Positions 8,880 through 16,305 of a stretch of DNA of 64,000 nucleotides are shown in pieces; positions within the stretch are counted from its first letter, which is position 1; each line of letters opens with the position of its first letter. A model generated the notes under the pieces. It had not been told where the DNA came from. It searched no databases and saw only the letters and a list, made by a program, of their open reading frames with translations. Location of the stretch: assembly GCF_024169245.1 (NCBI RefSeq), contig NZ_JALJWP010000001.1, forward strand, positions 5,317,501-5,381,500, in the 5' to 3' direction. The stretch is from Pseudomonas koreensis. Lineage in GTDB: Bacteria > Pseudomonadota > Gammaproteobacteria > Pseudomonadales > Pseudomonadaceae. A program made the position numbers and the translations under genes.

Positions 8880-9338
8880 ATGAGCGTCAAACCCATTCCT
8901 GAGGGGTATCACAGCATTACCCCGTATCTCGGCATCCAACAGGCCGCCGAGGCCATCGATTTCTACAAGAAAGCCTTCAATGCCAGCGAAGTCATGCGTC
9001 TGACCATGCCCGACGGCAATATCGGCCATGCCGAGCTGCGCATCGGCGACAGCGCGATCATGCTCGGCACGCCTTGCGATCAAGGGCCGTTGAGCAATCC
9101 GCAGCAGGCGGTTTCGATCGGTTTGCACCTGTACGTGCCCGATGTCGACCAGTCCTTTCGACAAGCGCTGGATGCCGGTGCGCAAAGTGTCTCCGAGGTC
9201 AAAGACCAGTTTTACGGTGATCGCAGCGGCACCTTGAGAGATCCGTTCGGCCATTTATGGTTTCTCGCCACCCACAAGGAAGACCTGAGCGAAGAGCAGA
9301 TTCGCCAACGAGCGATGGAAATGTTCAACCAAAACTGA
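8880..9338 (+). CDS. VOC/PhnB-like glyoxalase-fold protein
   Basis: A 152-residue protein of the vicinal oxygen chelate superfamily, PhnB-like branch: a paired beta-alpha-beta-beta-beta layout with ITPYLGIQQAAEAIDFYKKAF at the start and DRSGTLRDPFGHLWFLATHKED at the end. ATG 8880 has GGGAG eight bases upstream; the frame is open further upstream but without a better start. The substrate of this subgroup is generally unknown. It is monocistronic, upstream of the fpv operon. Confidence 0.82.
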   Translation: MSVKPIPEGYHSITPYLGIQQAAEAIDFYKKAFNASEVMRLTMPDGNIGHAELRIGDSAIMLGTPCDQGPLSNPQQAVSIGLHLYVPDVDQSFRQALDAGAQSVSEVKDQFYGDRSGTLRDPFGHLWFLATHKEDLSEEQIRQRAMEMFNQN

Positions 9339-9450
9339 CGACTTGTTGCCCGGACCGACCGCCAAAACGCACTACTGATGTAATTGCGAAACATTTGCTT
9401 TCATATCCGCTTTCGGGATTTTCTTCGCTCATACGTCTTATAGGAATGCA

Positions 9451-9483
9451 GGCCGTTCGCGTAGGCAAAAGCCACGAACGGCC
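9451..9483 (+). promoter_or_regulatory. Strong stem-loop in the leader upstream of fpvG
   Basis: GGCCGTT pairs with AACGGCC at the base, then CGT with ACG and GGC with GCC around an AAAA loop, with small bulges: about 13 base pairs in 33 nt. It lies 67 bases before the fpvG ATG and has no U-tract, so it is not a classical terminator. It may be a leader RNA structure or a protein site. No clear PvdS or Fur box was found in the 212-bp gap. Confidence 0.4.
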
Positions 9484-9550
9484 TTCCGGGGAGTTCCGTG
9501 CTGCGAAGCCCGTAGCCTGGCCCCTTCCACCGCTATCAAGACGCGCAATC

Positions 9551-10750
9551 ATGTCGAAGAAATCCCGTTCCAAACTGTGGTTCCTGGTGCATAGCTGGCT
9601 GGCGTTGCCGATCTGGTTCTTTGTACTGATCGTCTGTGTCACCGGTACGCTGGCGGTGGTCAGCCAGGAAATCGTCTGGCTGGCCAATCCGCAAATGCGC
9701 GCCAGTCAGCCGTCGGACGACGCGCCGCGACTGAGCTACGACCAGATTCTTGCCGCGATCAAACAAGCCGAGCCGCAAACCCTGGTGCAGAGCATCAACC
9801 GCCCGGACGAATCGCACTTCGCCCTCGATGTCGAAGTCAGCTACCCCGACGGGCGCTCGTTGACGGTCTACGTCAATCCGTACACCGGCGTCATTCAGGG
9901 CACCGCACCGGCCTTCGACTTCAAGGCGTTCACCCGCGCCCTGCACGGCTGGTGGCTGGTGCCGTTCACCAACGGCTACAGCTGGGGCTGGTATCTGGTG
10001 TCATTGCTCGGCGTGCCGATGCTGGTTTCGCTGATTACCGGGCTGGTGGTCTACAAGCGCTTCTGGAAAGGTTTTCTGCGCCCGACCCTGCGCGTACGCC
10101 ATGGCGCGCGGATCTTCTGGGGCGACTTCCATCGCCTGTGCGGAATCTGGTCGATCTGGTTCATCGCGGTGATTTCCATCACCGGCATCTGGTTCCTGAT
10201 CAAGGCGATCCTGTTCGATAACCAGATTTCCATTTCCAGCGAACCGATCATCCCGGCAATGTCCCGCGAAAGTGTGCCGATCTCCGCCGCCGGCACCCCG
10301 CCGCCGCGGATCAGCCTGGACCGCGCCATCGAAATCGCCCAGCAGAAAATTCCGGGGCTGGAAGCCAGTTACGTCAACCTGCCGGGCAATGCCTACTCGC
10401 ACATGAGCGTCAGCGGTCGCGGCTGGTATCCGCTGATGTACCAGACCGCGACGCTCAATCCGTACAACGGCGAAATGGCTTCATCACGCTTGCTGTCCGA
10501 CCGCTCCTCGCTGGAATTCGTCACCGAATCCATGCGCCCGCTGCACACCGGTGACTTCGGCGGTATCTGGATCAAGTTGATCTGGTTCTTCTTCGGTCTG
10601 TTGCTGAGCATGATGATCCTCAGCGGCCTGCTGATCTGGACCAAGCGCACCGCGCTGGCCACCGCCAATGCGCTGAAACGCGAGGACAAGAAAAACCGCG
10701 TCACCGCCCAACCGGCGCTGCGCCGTGAACCTTCGGAGGCCAGCCTGTGA
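9551..10750 (+). CDS. fpvG: FpvG-like inner-membrane ferripyoverdine reductase (PepSY-TM)
   Basis: A 399-residue PepSY-associated membrane protein with about four transmembrane helices (near residues 8-37, 150-170, 200-225 and 345-375) and large periplasmic PepSY loops. In P. aeruginosa, FpvG is the inner-membrane reductase that supplies electrons to release iron from ferripyoverdine in the periplasm. The identification rests on the gene order: PepSY-TM, three small genes, then an ABC system with two binding proteins, as in PA2403-PA2410. ATG 9551 (MSKKSRSKLW) starts the first helix; longer in-frame starts are less likely. It overlaps fpvH by 4 bp. Confidence 0.88.
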   Translation: MSKKSRSKLWFLVHSWLALPIWFFVLIVCVTGTLAVVSQEIVWLANPQMRASQPSDDAPRLSYDQILAAIKQAEPQTLVQSINRPDESHFALDVEVSYPDGRSLTVYVNPYTGVIQGTAPAFDFKAFTRALHGWWLVPFTNGYSWGWYLVSLLGVPMLVSLITGLVVYKRFWKGFLRPTLRVRHGARIFWGDFHRLCGIWSIWFIAVISITGIWFLIKAILFDNQISISSEPIIPAMSRESVPISAAGTPPPRISLDRAIEIAQQKIPGLEASYVNLPGNAYSHMSVSGRGWYPLMYQTATLNPYNGEMASSRLLSDRSSLEFVTESMRPLHTGDFGGIWIKLIWFFFGLLLSMMILSGLLIWTKRTALATANALKREDKKNRVTAQPALRREPSEASL

Positions 10751-11289
10751 ACAAAGCCATCTCGGTCACACCGCCGTCTCGCCTGTCGCGTTTCTGGCAC
10801 AAGTGGCGCTTCCACATCAACGTTTTGCTGTTGCTGATCCCGCTGGGCTTCATGCCAAAATACTTTGCCGACGCCTCGCTGTTTCGCGGCGACAGTGGCC
10901 TGGGCCAACGGGAAATAGGCACCGTTCAGGTCGGCCCGTGGAGCCTGCGTCTGGCTGAGCTGCGCGAAGAGGCGCCGCACCTGAGCGGCCCGGCCGGCTA
11001 TATGAAGGATTTCACTGCTGCCGTCTGTGATACCTGCGTCGAGCAGGTCAAGGCCACTTACTTGCGTATCGGCAAACCGCGCAGTCTGCGCGCCGCCGGC
11101 ACCATCTTCTTCGGCACCCCGTATCGCATGGGCACGCAGATGCCGATCCCGGCAAAGACCAAACCTGACGCCGAGCTGTGGATCACCATGGAAGGCTGGG
11201 ACGGCAGCATGCACCAGGCCGCGATACCCCTGAGCCAAGCCTCCCCCGCCACGGTTGCGTGGCTGAACAGACAAGGAGCCAAACCATGA
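10747..11289 (+). CDS. fpvH: FpvH-like membrane protein of ferripyoverdine iron release
   Basis: A 180-residue protein with one N-terminal membrane anchor (FHINVLLLLIPLGFMP, about residues 22-40) and a periplasmic domain containing a CDTC motif (about residue 96) that could bind metal or take part in thiol chemistry. It starts with GTG inside a GTGA overlap with the fpvG stop and ends in an ATGA overlap with fpvJ, so it is translationally coupled on both sides. FpvH of P. aeruginosa assists FpvG and FpvC in iron release; the biochemical role is not established. Confidence 0.82.
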   Translation: MNKAISVTPPSRLSRFWHKWRFHINVLLLLIPLGFMPKYFADASLFRGDSGLGQREIGTVQVGPWSLRLAELREEAPHLSGPAGYMKDFTAAVCDTCVEQVKATYLRIGKPRSLRAAGTIFFGTPYRMGTQMPIPAKTKPDAELWITMEGWDGSMHQAAIPLSQASPATVAWLNRQGAKP

Positions 11290-11627
11290 CTCGCTCACAA
11301 CTAAACCCCCGCTTGCTGGCAAGTGCCGCGCTGCTGGTGCTGAGCGCCGGTTTCAGTGCCGGCGCCCTGGCGCACAACCCGATGTGCGAATGCAAAGCCA
11401 TCGATGCCGAACAGATCAAATGCACCGGCGGTTTCTCCGATGGCAGCGGCGCGCCGGGCGTGACGCTCGACGTGATCGGCTACGACGAAACCATTTTGGT
11501 GCCGGGCAAACTGGGTGATGACTCGACCCTGACATTCAAGAAACCCGGCAGCGAGTTCTATGTGTTGTTCGACGCCGGCCCCGGCCATGTCGTGGAAATC
11601 GACCAGGCGGATATCGAAGCGCCATGA
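11286..11627 (+). CDS. fpvJ: FpvJ-like small periplasmic protein
   Basis: A 113-residue secreted protein with a cleavable signal peptide (about residues 1-28, ending AGALA). The mature part begins HNPMCECKAID and has three cysteines and a beta-rich, Ig- or transthyretin-like composition. It sits between fpvH and fpvK with ATGA overlaps on both sides. In P. aeruginosa FpvJ belongs to the FpvGHJK complex for iron release from pyoverdine in the periplasm; the MCEC cluster is a possible metal-contact site (inference). Confidence 0.8.
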   Translation: MTRSQLNPRLLASAALLVLSAGFSAGALAHNPMCECKAIDAEQIKCTGGFSDGSGAPGVTLDVIGYDETILVPGKLGDDSTLTFKKPGSEFYVLFDAGPGHVVEIDQADIEAP

Positions 11628-12199
11628 GTAGCCCGACAACTCAAGTGGTACGCCCGGCTGGCGCCGGCCATGAAACCCTCAATGTGCTGCTGTTGTGCCT
11701 GCTGATCCTCGCGGTCGCCGGCTCGGTGGTGGCATGGCGCGGGGTTTCCCATGAACCGGAGCCCGTCGCGAGCAACCAGTACGATGCCCGTCGCGACCTC
11801 AGCGCCGCCGAGCAAGGCATCTATGCCGACCTGCGGGTGACCCTCGACGAAATCCGCTTGCTGCGCGAAGAGCAAAAAGCCCTGCCGACGCCACAGGTGC
11901 TGGCCGAAGAGGGTTTCGCGCCGTTCGCCCAGGATGCCAGTTCGGTCAGCCGCGGCGGTCATGCGTGGCAGATGCTCGCCGACCGCGCCTACTTCGGTCG
12001 CAGCGCCACGCCTGATGTCGCCGGTTCTTTTCTGATGCGTGTCGGTGCCGATGCCAACGCTGCGCCGGACATCTGGCTGAACCGCAGCGCCGACCTCGCG
12101 TCTGCGCAGGATCTGTCCGACGCCGCGCTCTCCGCCGCTGGCTGGAAACAGATCGTCGCGCAATTCGATGCCGGGGTTACCCGCGAACATCGCCATTGA
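11624..12199 (+). CDS. fpvK: FpvK-like single-pass membrane protein (DUF6162-type)
   Basis: A 191-residue protein with one membrane segment (LNVLLLCLLILAVAGSVVAW, about residues 19-38) followed by a periplasmic helical domain (ADLRVTLDEIRLLREEQKAL is likely coiled coil) and a compact C-terminal part. It is the fourth gene of the fpvGHJK group and is translationally coupled to fpvJ. A 35-bp gap separates it from fpvC. The function in ferripyoverdine processing is inferred from position. Confidence 0.8.
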   Translation: MSSPTTQVVRPAGAGHETLNVLLLCLLILAVAGSVVAWRGVSHEPEPVASNQYDARRDLSAAEQGIYADLRVTLDEIRLLREEQKALPTPQVLAEEGFAPFAQDASSVSRGGHAWQMLADRAYFGRSATPDVAGSFLMRVGADANAAPDIWLNRSADLASAQDLSDAALSAAGWKQIVAQFDAGVTREHRH

Positions 12200-12234
12200 T
12201 TCCTCGCCTTTATCCGAGAGAAGACTGCTTGCCC

Positions 12235-13164
12235 ATGCCCATTTCATCTCCTCGCCGTCCATTGTTACGCCTGTTTCTGCTTGGCCTGTGCGCCTGCCTG
12301 CTGAGCCCATTGGCCAGCGCCGAGCAAGGCAAACGCCTGCGCATCGGCATCACCCTGCATCCGTATTACAGCTATGTCGCCAACATCGTCGGCGACAAGG
12401 CCGAAGTGGTGCCACTGATTCCCGCTGGCTTCAACCCGCACGCCTATGAGCCGAGGGCCGAAGACATCAAGCGCATCAGCGGTCTGGACGTGATCGTGCT
12501 CAACGGCGTCGGCCATGACGACTTCGCCGACCGGATGATCGCCGCCAGTGAAACACCCAACGTAAAAACCATCGAAGCCAACGAGAACGTGCCGCTGCTG
12601 GCGGCCACCGGTGTCGCTGCGCGCGGCGCCGGCAAAGTGGTCAACCCGCACACGTTCCTGTCGATCAGCGCCTCCATCGCCCAGGTCAACAACATCGCCC
12701 GCGAACTGGGCAAGATCGACCCGGACAACGCCAAGACCTACACCCAGAACGCCCGTGCTTACGGCAAACGCCTGCGGCAGATGCGCGCCGACGCGTTGGC
12801 CAAACTGACCCAGGCACCGAATGCCGAACTGCGCGTAGCCACGGTGCACGCGGCATACGACTATCTGTTGCGCGAATTCGGTCTGGAAGTCACAGCCGTG
12901 GTCGAGCCCGCTCACGGCATCGAGCCAAGTCCAAGTCAGCTGAAAAAGACCATCGATCAATTGCGCGAACTCGACGTGAAAGTAATCTTCTCGGAGATGG
13001 ATTTCCCGTCCAGCTACGTCGACACCATCCAGCGCGAATCCGGGGTGAAGCTGTACCCGCTGTCGCACATTTCCTACGGCGAATACACCGCCGACAAGTA
13101 CGAAAAGGAAATGACCGGCAACCTCAACACCGTGGTTCGGGCGATTCAGGAGTCGGGGGCATGA
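12235..13164 (+). CDS. fpvC: Periplasmic metal-binding protein FpvC of the FpvCDEF ABC system
   Basis: A 309-residue cluster A-I (ZnuA/TroA-like) binding protein with a signal peptide (about residues 1-28, ending ASA). Likely metal ligands are His in ITLHPYYSYVANIVGD, His in NPHTFLS, His in TVHAAYDYLLREFG and the acidic FSEMDFPS. In P. aeruginosa FpvC acts as a periplasmic iron chaperone/chelator in the FpvCDEF system. There is no histidine-rich loop of the kind seen in ZnuA, consistent with a non-zinc role. ATG 12235 starts the signal peptide. Its stop overlaps the fpvD ATG. Confidence 0.88.
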   Translation: MPISSPRRPLLRLFLLGLCACLLSPLASAEQGKRLRIGITLHPYYSYVANIVGDKAEVVPLIPAGFNPHAYEPRAEDIKRISGLDVIVLNGVGHDDFADRMIAASETPNVKTIEANENVPLLAATGVAARGAGKVVNPHTFLSISASIAQVNNIARELGKIDPDNAKTYTQNARAYGKRLRQMRADALAKLTQAPNAELRVATVHAAYDYLLREFGLEVTAVVEPAHGIEPSPSQLKKTIDQLRELDVKVIFSEMDFPSSYVDTIQRESGVKLYPLSHISYGEYTADKYEKEMTGNLNTVVRAIQESGA

Positions 13165-14012
13165 CGTCGAAAGAAACCCTGATCGCCCATCACGCTGAAC
13201 CCCCTGTGGGAGCGAGCTTGCTCGCGAAGGCGCCGGATCAGGCAACATCTTTGTTGAATGACACTCCGTTTTCGCGAGCAAGCTCGCTCCCACGGGGGAG
13301 AAATGGGCCGGCGCTGGAGTTTGCGGAAGTCAGCCTGACGCTCGGGCGCACGACGATTCTCGACAAGGTCAGCTTCCAGGTGCAGCCCGGCAGCGTGCAT
13401 GCGCTGGTCGGCCCCAACGGCGGTGGCAAGAGCTCGCTGATCAAGACGCTGCTCGGGCAGATGCCGCATCAGGGCCAGCTCAGCCTGCACTGGCCCGGCG
13501 AGCCCGGCACCATTGGGTATGTTCCGCAGGCGCTGGAGTTCGATCGCGGGTTGCCGATGACCGTCGACGATTTCATGGCCGCCATGTGTCAGCGCCGTCC
13601 GGCCTTTCTCGGCTTGAGCAAGCATTACGCCGGCGCCATCGGCGAGGCGCTGGCACGGGTCGGCATGCAGGACAAGCGCAAGCGGCGCATGGGCGCGCTG
13701 TCCGGTGGTGAGCGTCAGCGGGTATTGCTCGCGCAGGGCTTGATCCCGGCGCCGCAATTGCTGGTGCTCGACGAGCCGATGTCGGCCCTCGATGAGGCCG
13801 GGATTCAGGTGTTCGAACGTCTGCTCACTGACTGGCGCGCGGTGGGCATCACCGTGCTGTGGATCGAGCATGATCTGGAAGCGGTGGGTCGGCTGGCCGA
13901 TCGGGTCACCGGTCTCAACCGCCGCGTGCTGTTCGATGCCACACCGCAAAAGGCACTGACTCCGGAGCGTCTGCTGACGCTGTTTTCCACCCATCCACGG
14001 AGCGCGGTCTGA
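13161..14012 (+). CDS. fpvD: FpvD ABC transporter ATP-binding subunit, with a REP-encoded N-terminal insert
   Basis: A 283-residue ABC ATPase. The nucleotide-binding domain starts near residue 52 and has Walker A (GPNGGGKSS), the signature LSGGERQR, Walker B (LLVLDEPMSALDE) and the H-loop (WIEHD). The first ~50 residues are not family sequence: residues about 14-45 are the translation of two inverted REP palindromes (PVGASLLAK ... FSRASSLPRG). The frame stays open through the insert. ATG 13161 overlaps the fpvC stop (ATGA), the usual coupling in this operon. No in-frame ATG exists between the insert and the ABC domain, so the insert is probably translated unless a TTG or GTG is used. Confidence 0.87.
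   Translation: MTSKETLIAHHAEPPVGASLLAKAPDQATSLLNDTPFSRASSLPRGRNGPALEFAEVSLTLGRTTILDKVSFQVQPGSVHALVGPNGGGKSSLIKTLLGQMPHQGQLSLHWPGEPGTIGYVPQALEFDRGLPMTVDDFMAAMCQRRPAFLGLSKHYAGAIGEALARVGMQDKRKRRMGALSGGERQRVLLAQGLIPAPQLLVLDEPMSALDEAGIQVFERLLTDWRAVGITVLWIEHDLEAVGRLADRVTGLNRRVLFDATPQKALTPERLLTLFSTHPRSAV
13206..13293. repeat. REP doublet (REPIN) inside the fpvD coding region
   Basis: Two inverted copies of the common Pseudomonas REP palindrome, GTGGGAGCGAGCTTGCTCGC at 13206-13225 (running on to 13229) and its reverse complement at 13270-13293, with 40 bp between them. All other REPs found in this window are intergenic; this one lies within fpvD and keeps its frame open. Confidence 0.92.
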
Positions 14013-14911
14013 TGAGTTACGAAGCCTTTCGTTTGATGGTCCAGGGTTGGGCATCTTCGGGTTATCTACCGGAAGCGCTGGCCTACGGATTTGTGGTCAA
14101 TGCGCTGCTCGCCGGTCTGCTGATCGGCCCGGTGCTCGGTGGGCTCGGCACGCTGGTGGTGGTCAAGCGCTTCGCGTTCTTCTCTGAAGCGGTCGGCCAT
14201 GCCGCACTGACCGGGGTGGCCATCGGCATTCTGCTCGGCGAACCCTACACCGGCCCGTACGGCAGCCTGTTCGGTTATTGCCTGCTGTTCGGCATCCTGC
14301 TCAATTACCTGCGCAACCGTACCGGGCTGGCACCGGATACGCTGATCGGCGTGTTTCTCTCGGTGTCGCTGGCACTGGGCGCGAGCCTGCTGCTGATCCT
14401 TGCCGGCAAGATCAACGTGCACATTCTGGAAAACGTGCTGTTCGGTTCGGTACTGACGGTCAACGGCAATGATCTGGCAGTGCTGGCGATCGTCGGGTCG
14501 CTGGTCATGGCCCTCGCCCTGCCGCTGTACAACCGCATCATGCTCGCCAGTTTCAATCCGCAACTGGCGGCGGTGCGTGGCGTAGCGGTCAAGACCTTGG
14601 ATTACCTGTTCGTGATCCTGGTGACCTTGATCACCGTCGCCGCGGTGAAAGTCATCGGTGCGATTCTGGTCGGTGCCTTGCTGGTGATTCCGGCGGCGGC
14701 GGCGCGCTTGCTCAGCCAGTCGCTCAAAGGGTTTTTCTGGTGTTCGGTGCTGATCGCAACCGTCAGCACGCTGTGCGGGATTCTTGCGCCGATCGTGTTC
14801 GACCTGCCGATTCCATCCGGCGCCGCGATCATTCTGGTCGCCGGCATCGCTTTCGCCCTCGCCGCCATCGCGCGCGGTGTTGTCCCCAGCCTGAAAGGGA
14901 ACCTTGGATAA
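14012..14911 (+). CDS. fpvE: FpvE ABC transporter permease (ABC-3 / ZnuB type)
   Basis: A 299-residue membrane protein with about eight hydrophobic helices and the ABC-3 family signature (GTLVVVKRFAFFSEAVGHAALTGVAIG near the EAA-like region, later VKVIGAILVGALLVIPAAAARLL). It forms the membrane channel with the FpvD ATPase. The start codon overlaps the fpvD stop by one base (TGATG), and fpvF follows immediately. Family members carry Zn, Mn or Fe; in this locus iron released from pyoverdine is the expected cargo. Confidence 0.9.
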   Translation: MSYEAFRLMVQGWASSGYLPEALAYGFVVNALLAGLLIGPVLGGLGTLVVVKRFAFFSEAVGHAALTGVAIGILLGEPYTGPYGSLFGYCLLFGILLNYLRNRTGLAPDTLIGVFLSVSLALGASLLLILAGKINVHILENVLFGSVLTVNGNDLAVLAIVGSLVMALALPLYNRIMLASFNPQLAAVRGVAVKTLDYLFVILVTLITVAAVKVIGAILVGALLVIPAAAARLLSQSLKGFFWCSVLIATVSTLCGILAPIVFDLPIPSGAAIILVAGIAFALAAIARGVVPSLKGNLG

Positions 14912-15817
14912 ATGGCTTTTTCATTGCGAAACCTGACTCTGGCCATGGCGCTGTGTGGCGTGGTCTGCACGCCGTTGATGGCTGCTGAAAGTGCAAAACC
15001 CTTGCGCGTTCTGGCCTCGTTGCCGATTACCGTCGGCCTCGGCGAAGCGCTGCTCAAAGGCACCGACGTCAAGCTCGAGCGCGCAGCTCCGGCCAACCTG
15101 CCCGGCAGCCGCCAGACTGCTTATTTCACCGGCCGAGGCGCTCCGGCCCTGAGCAAACTGGCCACCGACGCGGACGCGGTGATCGGTCTGCGTTCGCTGT
15201 GGGCCGATGATCCGCTGTACCCGATCGCTCGGCGCAGCAACATCCGTATCGTCGAAGTCGACGCTGCCCGCCCGGTCGACGGCGCCCTGCCCGGCATCGC
15301 TGTGCAGCCGGGCGTGCAGGTTGATGGCCTGAACAGTCAGCCATGGCTGGCGAGCAACAACATGGGGCGCATGGCGGATGTGATGGCGGCGGACCTGGTG
15401 CGCCTGGCACCGAGCGCCAAGCCTGCGATCGAAGCCAATCTGGCGGCGTTGAAACAGCGTCTGCTGAAACTCAGCGCGGACACCGAAGCGCGTCTGGCCG
15501 AGGCGGACAATCTGAGTGTGATGAGCCTGAGCGATCACTTCGGCTATCTGATTGGCAGCCTCAACCTCGAACTGGCCGGACAGGATGCGCGTCCTGATGC
15601 CGAGTGGACGCCTGAAGCACTGAAGAAGCTGACAGCAACGCTCAAGGACAACGACGTAGCGGTGGTGCTGCACCATCGCCAGCCAGCGGAGCCGGTGAAA
15701 GCGGCAATTGCCGAATCCGGCAGCCGACTGGTGGTGTTGAGTACTGATGCGGCGGATCCGCTGGCGGAGCTGGAGGGGAATATGGATCTGTTGCTCAAGG
15801 GGCTGAGCGGAGCGTAA
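14912..15817 (+). CDS. fpvF: FpvF second periplasmic binding protein
   Basis: A 301-residue secreted protein with a signal peptide (about residues 1-24, ending LMA) and a diverged cluster A-I metal-binding-protein fold (ASLPITVGLGEALLKGTDVKLE, SLSDHFGYLIGSLNLELAG). Canonical metal His ligands are fewer than in FpvC. In P. aeruginosa FpvF binds ferripyoverdine and interacts with FpvC. It starts one base after the fpvE stop and is the last gene of the operon, followed by a REP doublet and a strong terminator. Confidence 0.87.
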   Translation: MAFSLRNLTLAMALCGVVCTPLMAAESAKPLRVLASLPITVGLGEALLKGTDVKLERAAPANLPGSRQTAYFTGRGAPALSKLATDADAVIGLRSLWADDPLYPIARRSNIRIVEVDAARPVDGALPGIAVQPGVQVDGLNSQPWLASNNMGRMADVMAADLVRLAPSAKPAIEANLAALKQRLLKLSADTEARLAEADNLSVMSLSDHFGYLIGSLNLELAGQDARPDAEWTPEALKKLTATLKDNDVAVVLHHRQPAEPVKAAIAESGSRLVVLSTDAADPLAELEGNMDLLLKGLSGA

Positions 15818-15842
15818 TTTCAGGCACGACCGCGTTATCGTT

Positions 15843-15908
15843 CTTCGCGAGCAGGCTCGCTCCCACATTGGCAATGCGTTCGCTGTGGGAGCGAGCCTGC
15901 TCGCGAAG
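15843..15908. repeat. REP doublet downstream of fpvF
   Basis: Two inverted REP palindromes (15843-15866 and 15885-15908, core GAGCGAGCCTGCTCGCGAA) separated by 18 bp, in the intergenic region before the terminator. Confidence 0.9.
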
Positions 15909-15942
15909 AGGCCAGCACTGACAGCGCCACTCTCCAGACATG

Positions 15943-15981
15943 AAAAAACCCGCTGACCATCACTGGTCCAGCGGGTTTTTT
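15943..15981. terminator. Bidirectional intrinsic terminator between fpvF and mbtH
   Basis: AAAAAACCCGCTG and its complement CAGCGGGTTTTTT form a GC-rich stem flanked by A and T runs, between convergent fpvF and the mbtH-like gene, so it can stop transcription from both sides. Confidence 0.9.
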
Positions 15982-15993
15982 CTGCCCGGTCAC

Positions 15994-16218
15994 TTATTGC
16001 GCCGCGACTTGTGCATCCATCTTCTGGCGCAGGCTCAACGGGCGCATGTCGGTCCAGACTTCTTCGATGTAGGCCAGGCATTCCTTTTTCAGGCCGCTCT
16101 TGCCTACGGTGCGCCAGCCTTCCGGTACGGCTTTGTAATCGGGCCAGATCGAGTATTGCTCTTCGTGGTTGACCACGACCTGAAAGAGGATGTCCTCGCG
16201 GTCGAATACTGACGTCAT
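15994..16218 (-). CDS. MbtH-like protein (NRPS adenylation partner)
   Basis: A 74-residue MbtH-family protein with the conserved pattern [28 protein letters not shown] and [14 protein letters not shown]. These small proteins bind adenylation domains of NRPSs and aid folding or activity; in P. aeruginosa the equivalent beside pvdH is needed for full pyoverdine production. ATG 16218 starts the conserved part. It lies 84 bp downstream of pvdH but has its own perfect PvdS-type promoter, whose -35 element contains the pvdH stop codon. Confidence 0.93.
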   Translation of the reverse strand: MTSVFDREDILFQVVVNHEEQYSIWPDYKAVPEGWRTVGKSGLKKECLAYIEEVWTDMRPLSLRQKMDAQVAAQ

Positions 16219-16281
16219 GCTGGTTCTCCATCGTTGTAAGGTCGGCTGCAAAAAAGGATGCAGCCGGGGTATGTAGAAAGA

Positions 16282-16305
16282 ACGTTCGCCGCGCGGAAAA
16301 ATTTA
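16282..16305 (-). promoter_or_regulatory. PvdS-dependent (iron starvation) promoter of mbtH
   Basis: On the minus strand TAAAT (16301-16305), 16 nt, then CGT (16282-16284): an exact match to the PvdS consensus TAAAT-N16-CGT. The TAA is at the same time the stop codon of pvdH. The mbtH ATG is 64 bases downstream. Confidence 0.85.

Noticed and set aside
9381..9404. TAATT-N16-CAT upstream of fpvG as a PvdS promoter
   Set aside because: Two mismatches to TAAAT-N16-CGT, one of them in the CGT element; too weak to claim.
12235..15817. A zinc uptake system (znuABC)
   Set aside because: No Zur-type context or His-rich loop; two binding proteins and the upstream PepSY/fpvHJK genes match the pyoverdine FpvCDEF system.
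15843..15908. REP doublet as a CRISPR repeat or transcription terminator
   Set aside because: Only two inverted copies with no spacer array, and a separate strong terminator follows at 15943.
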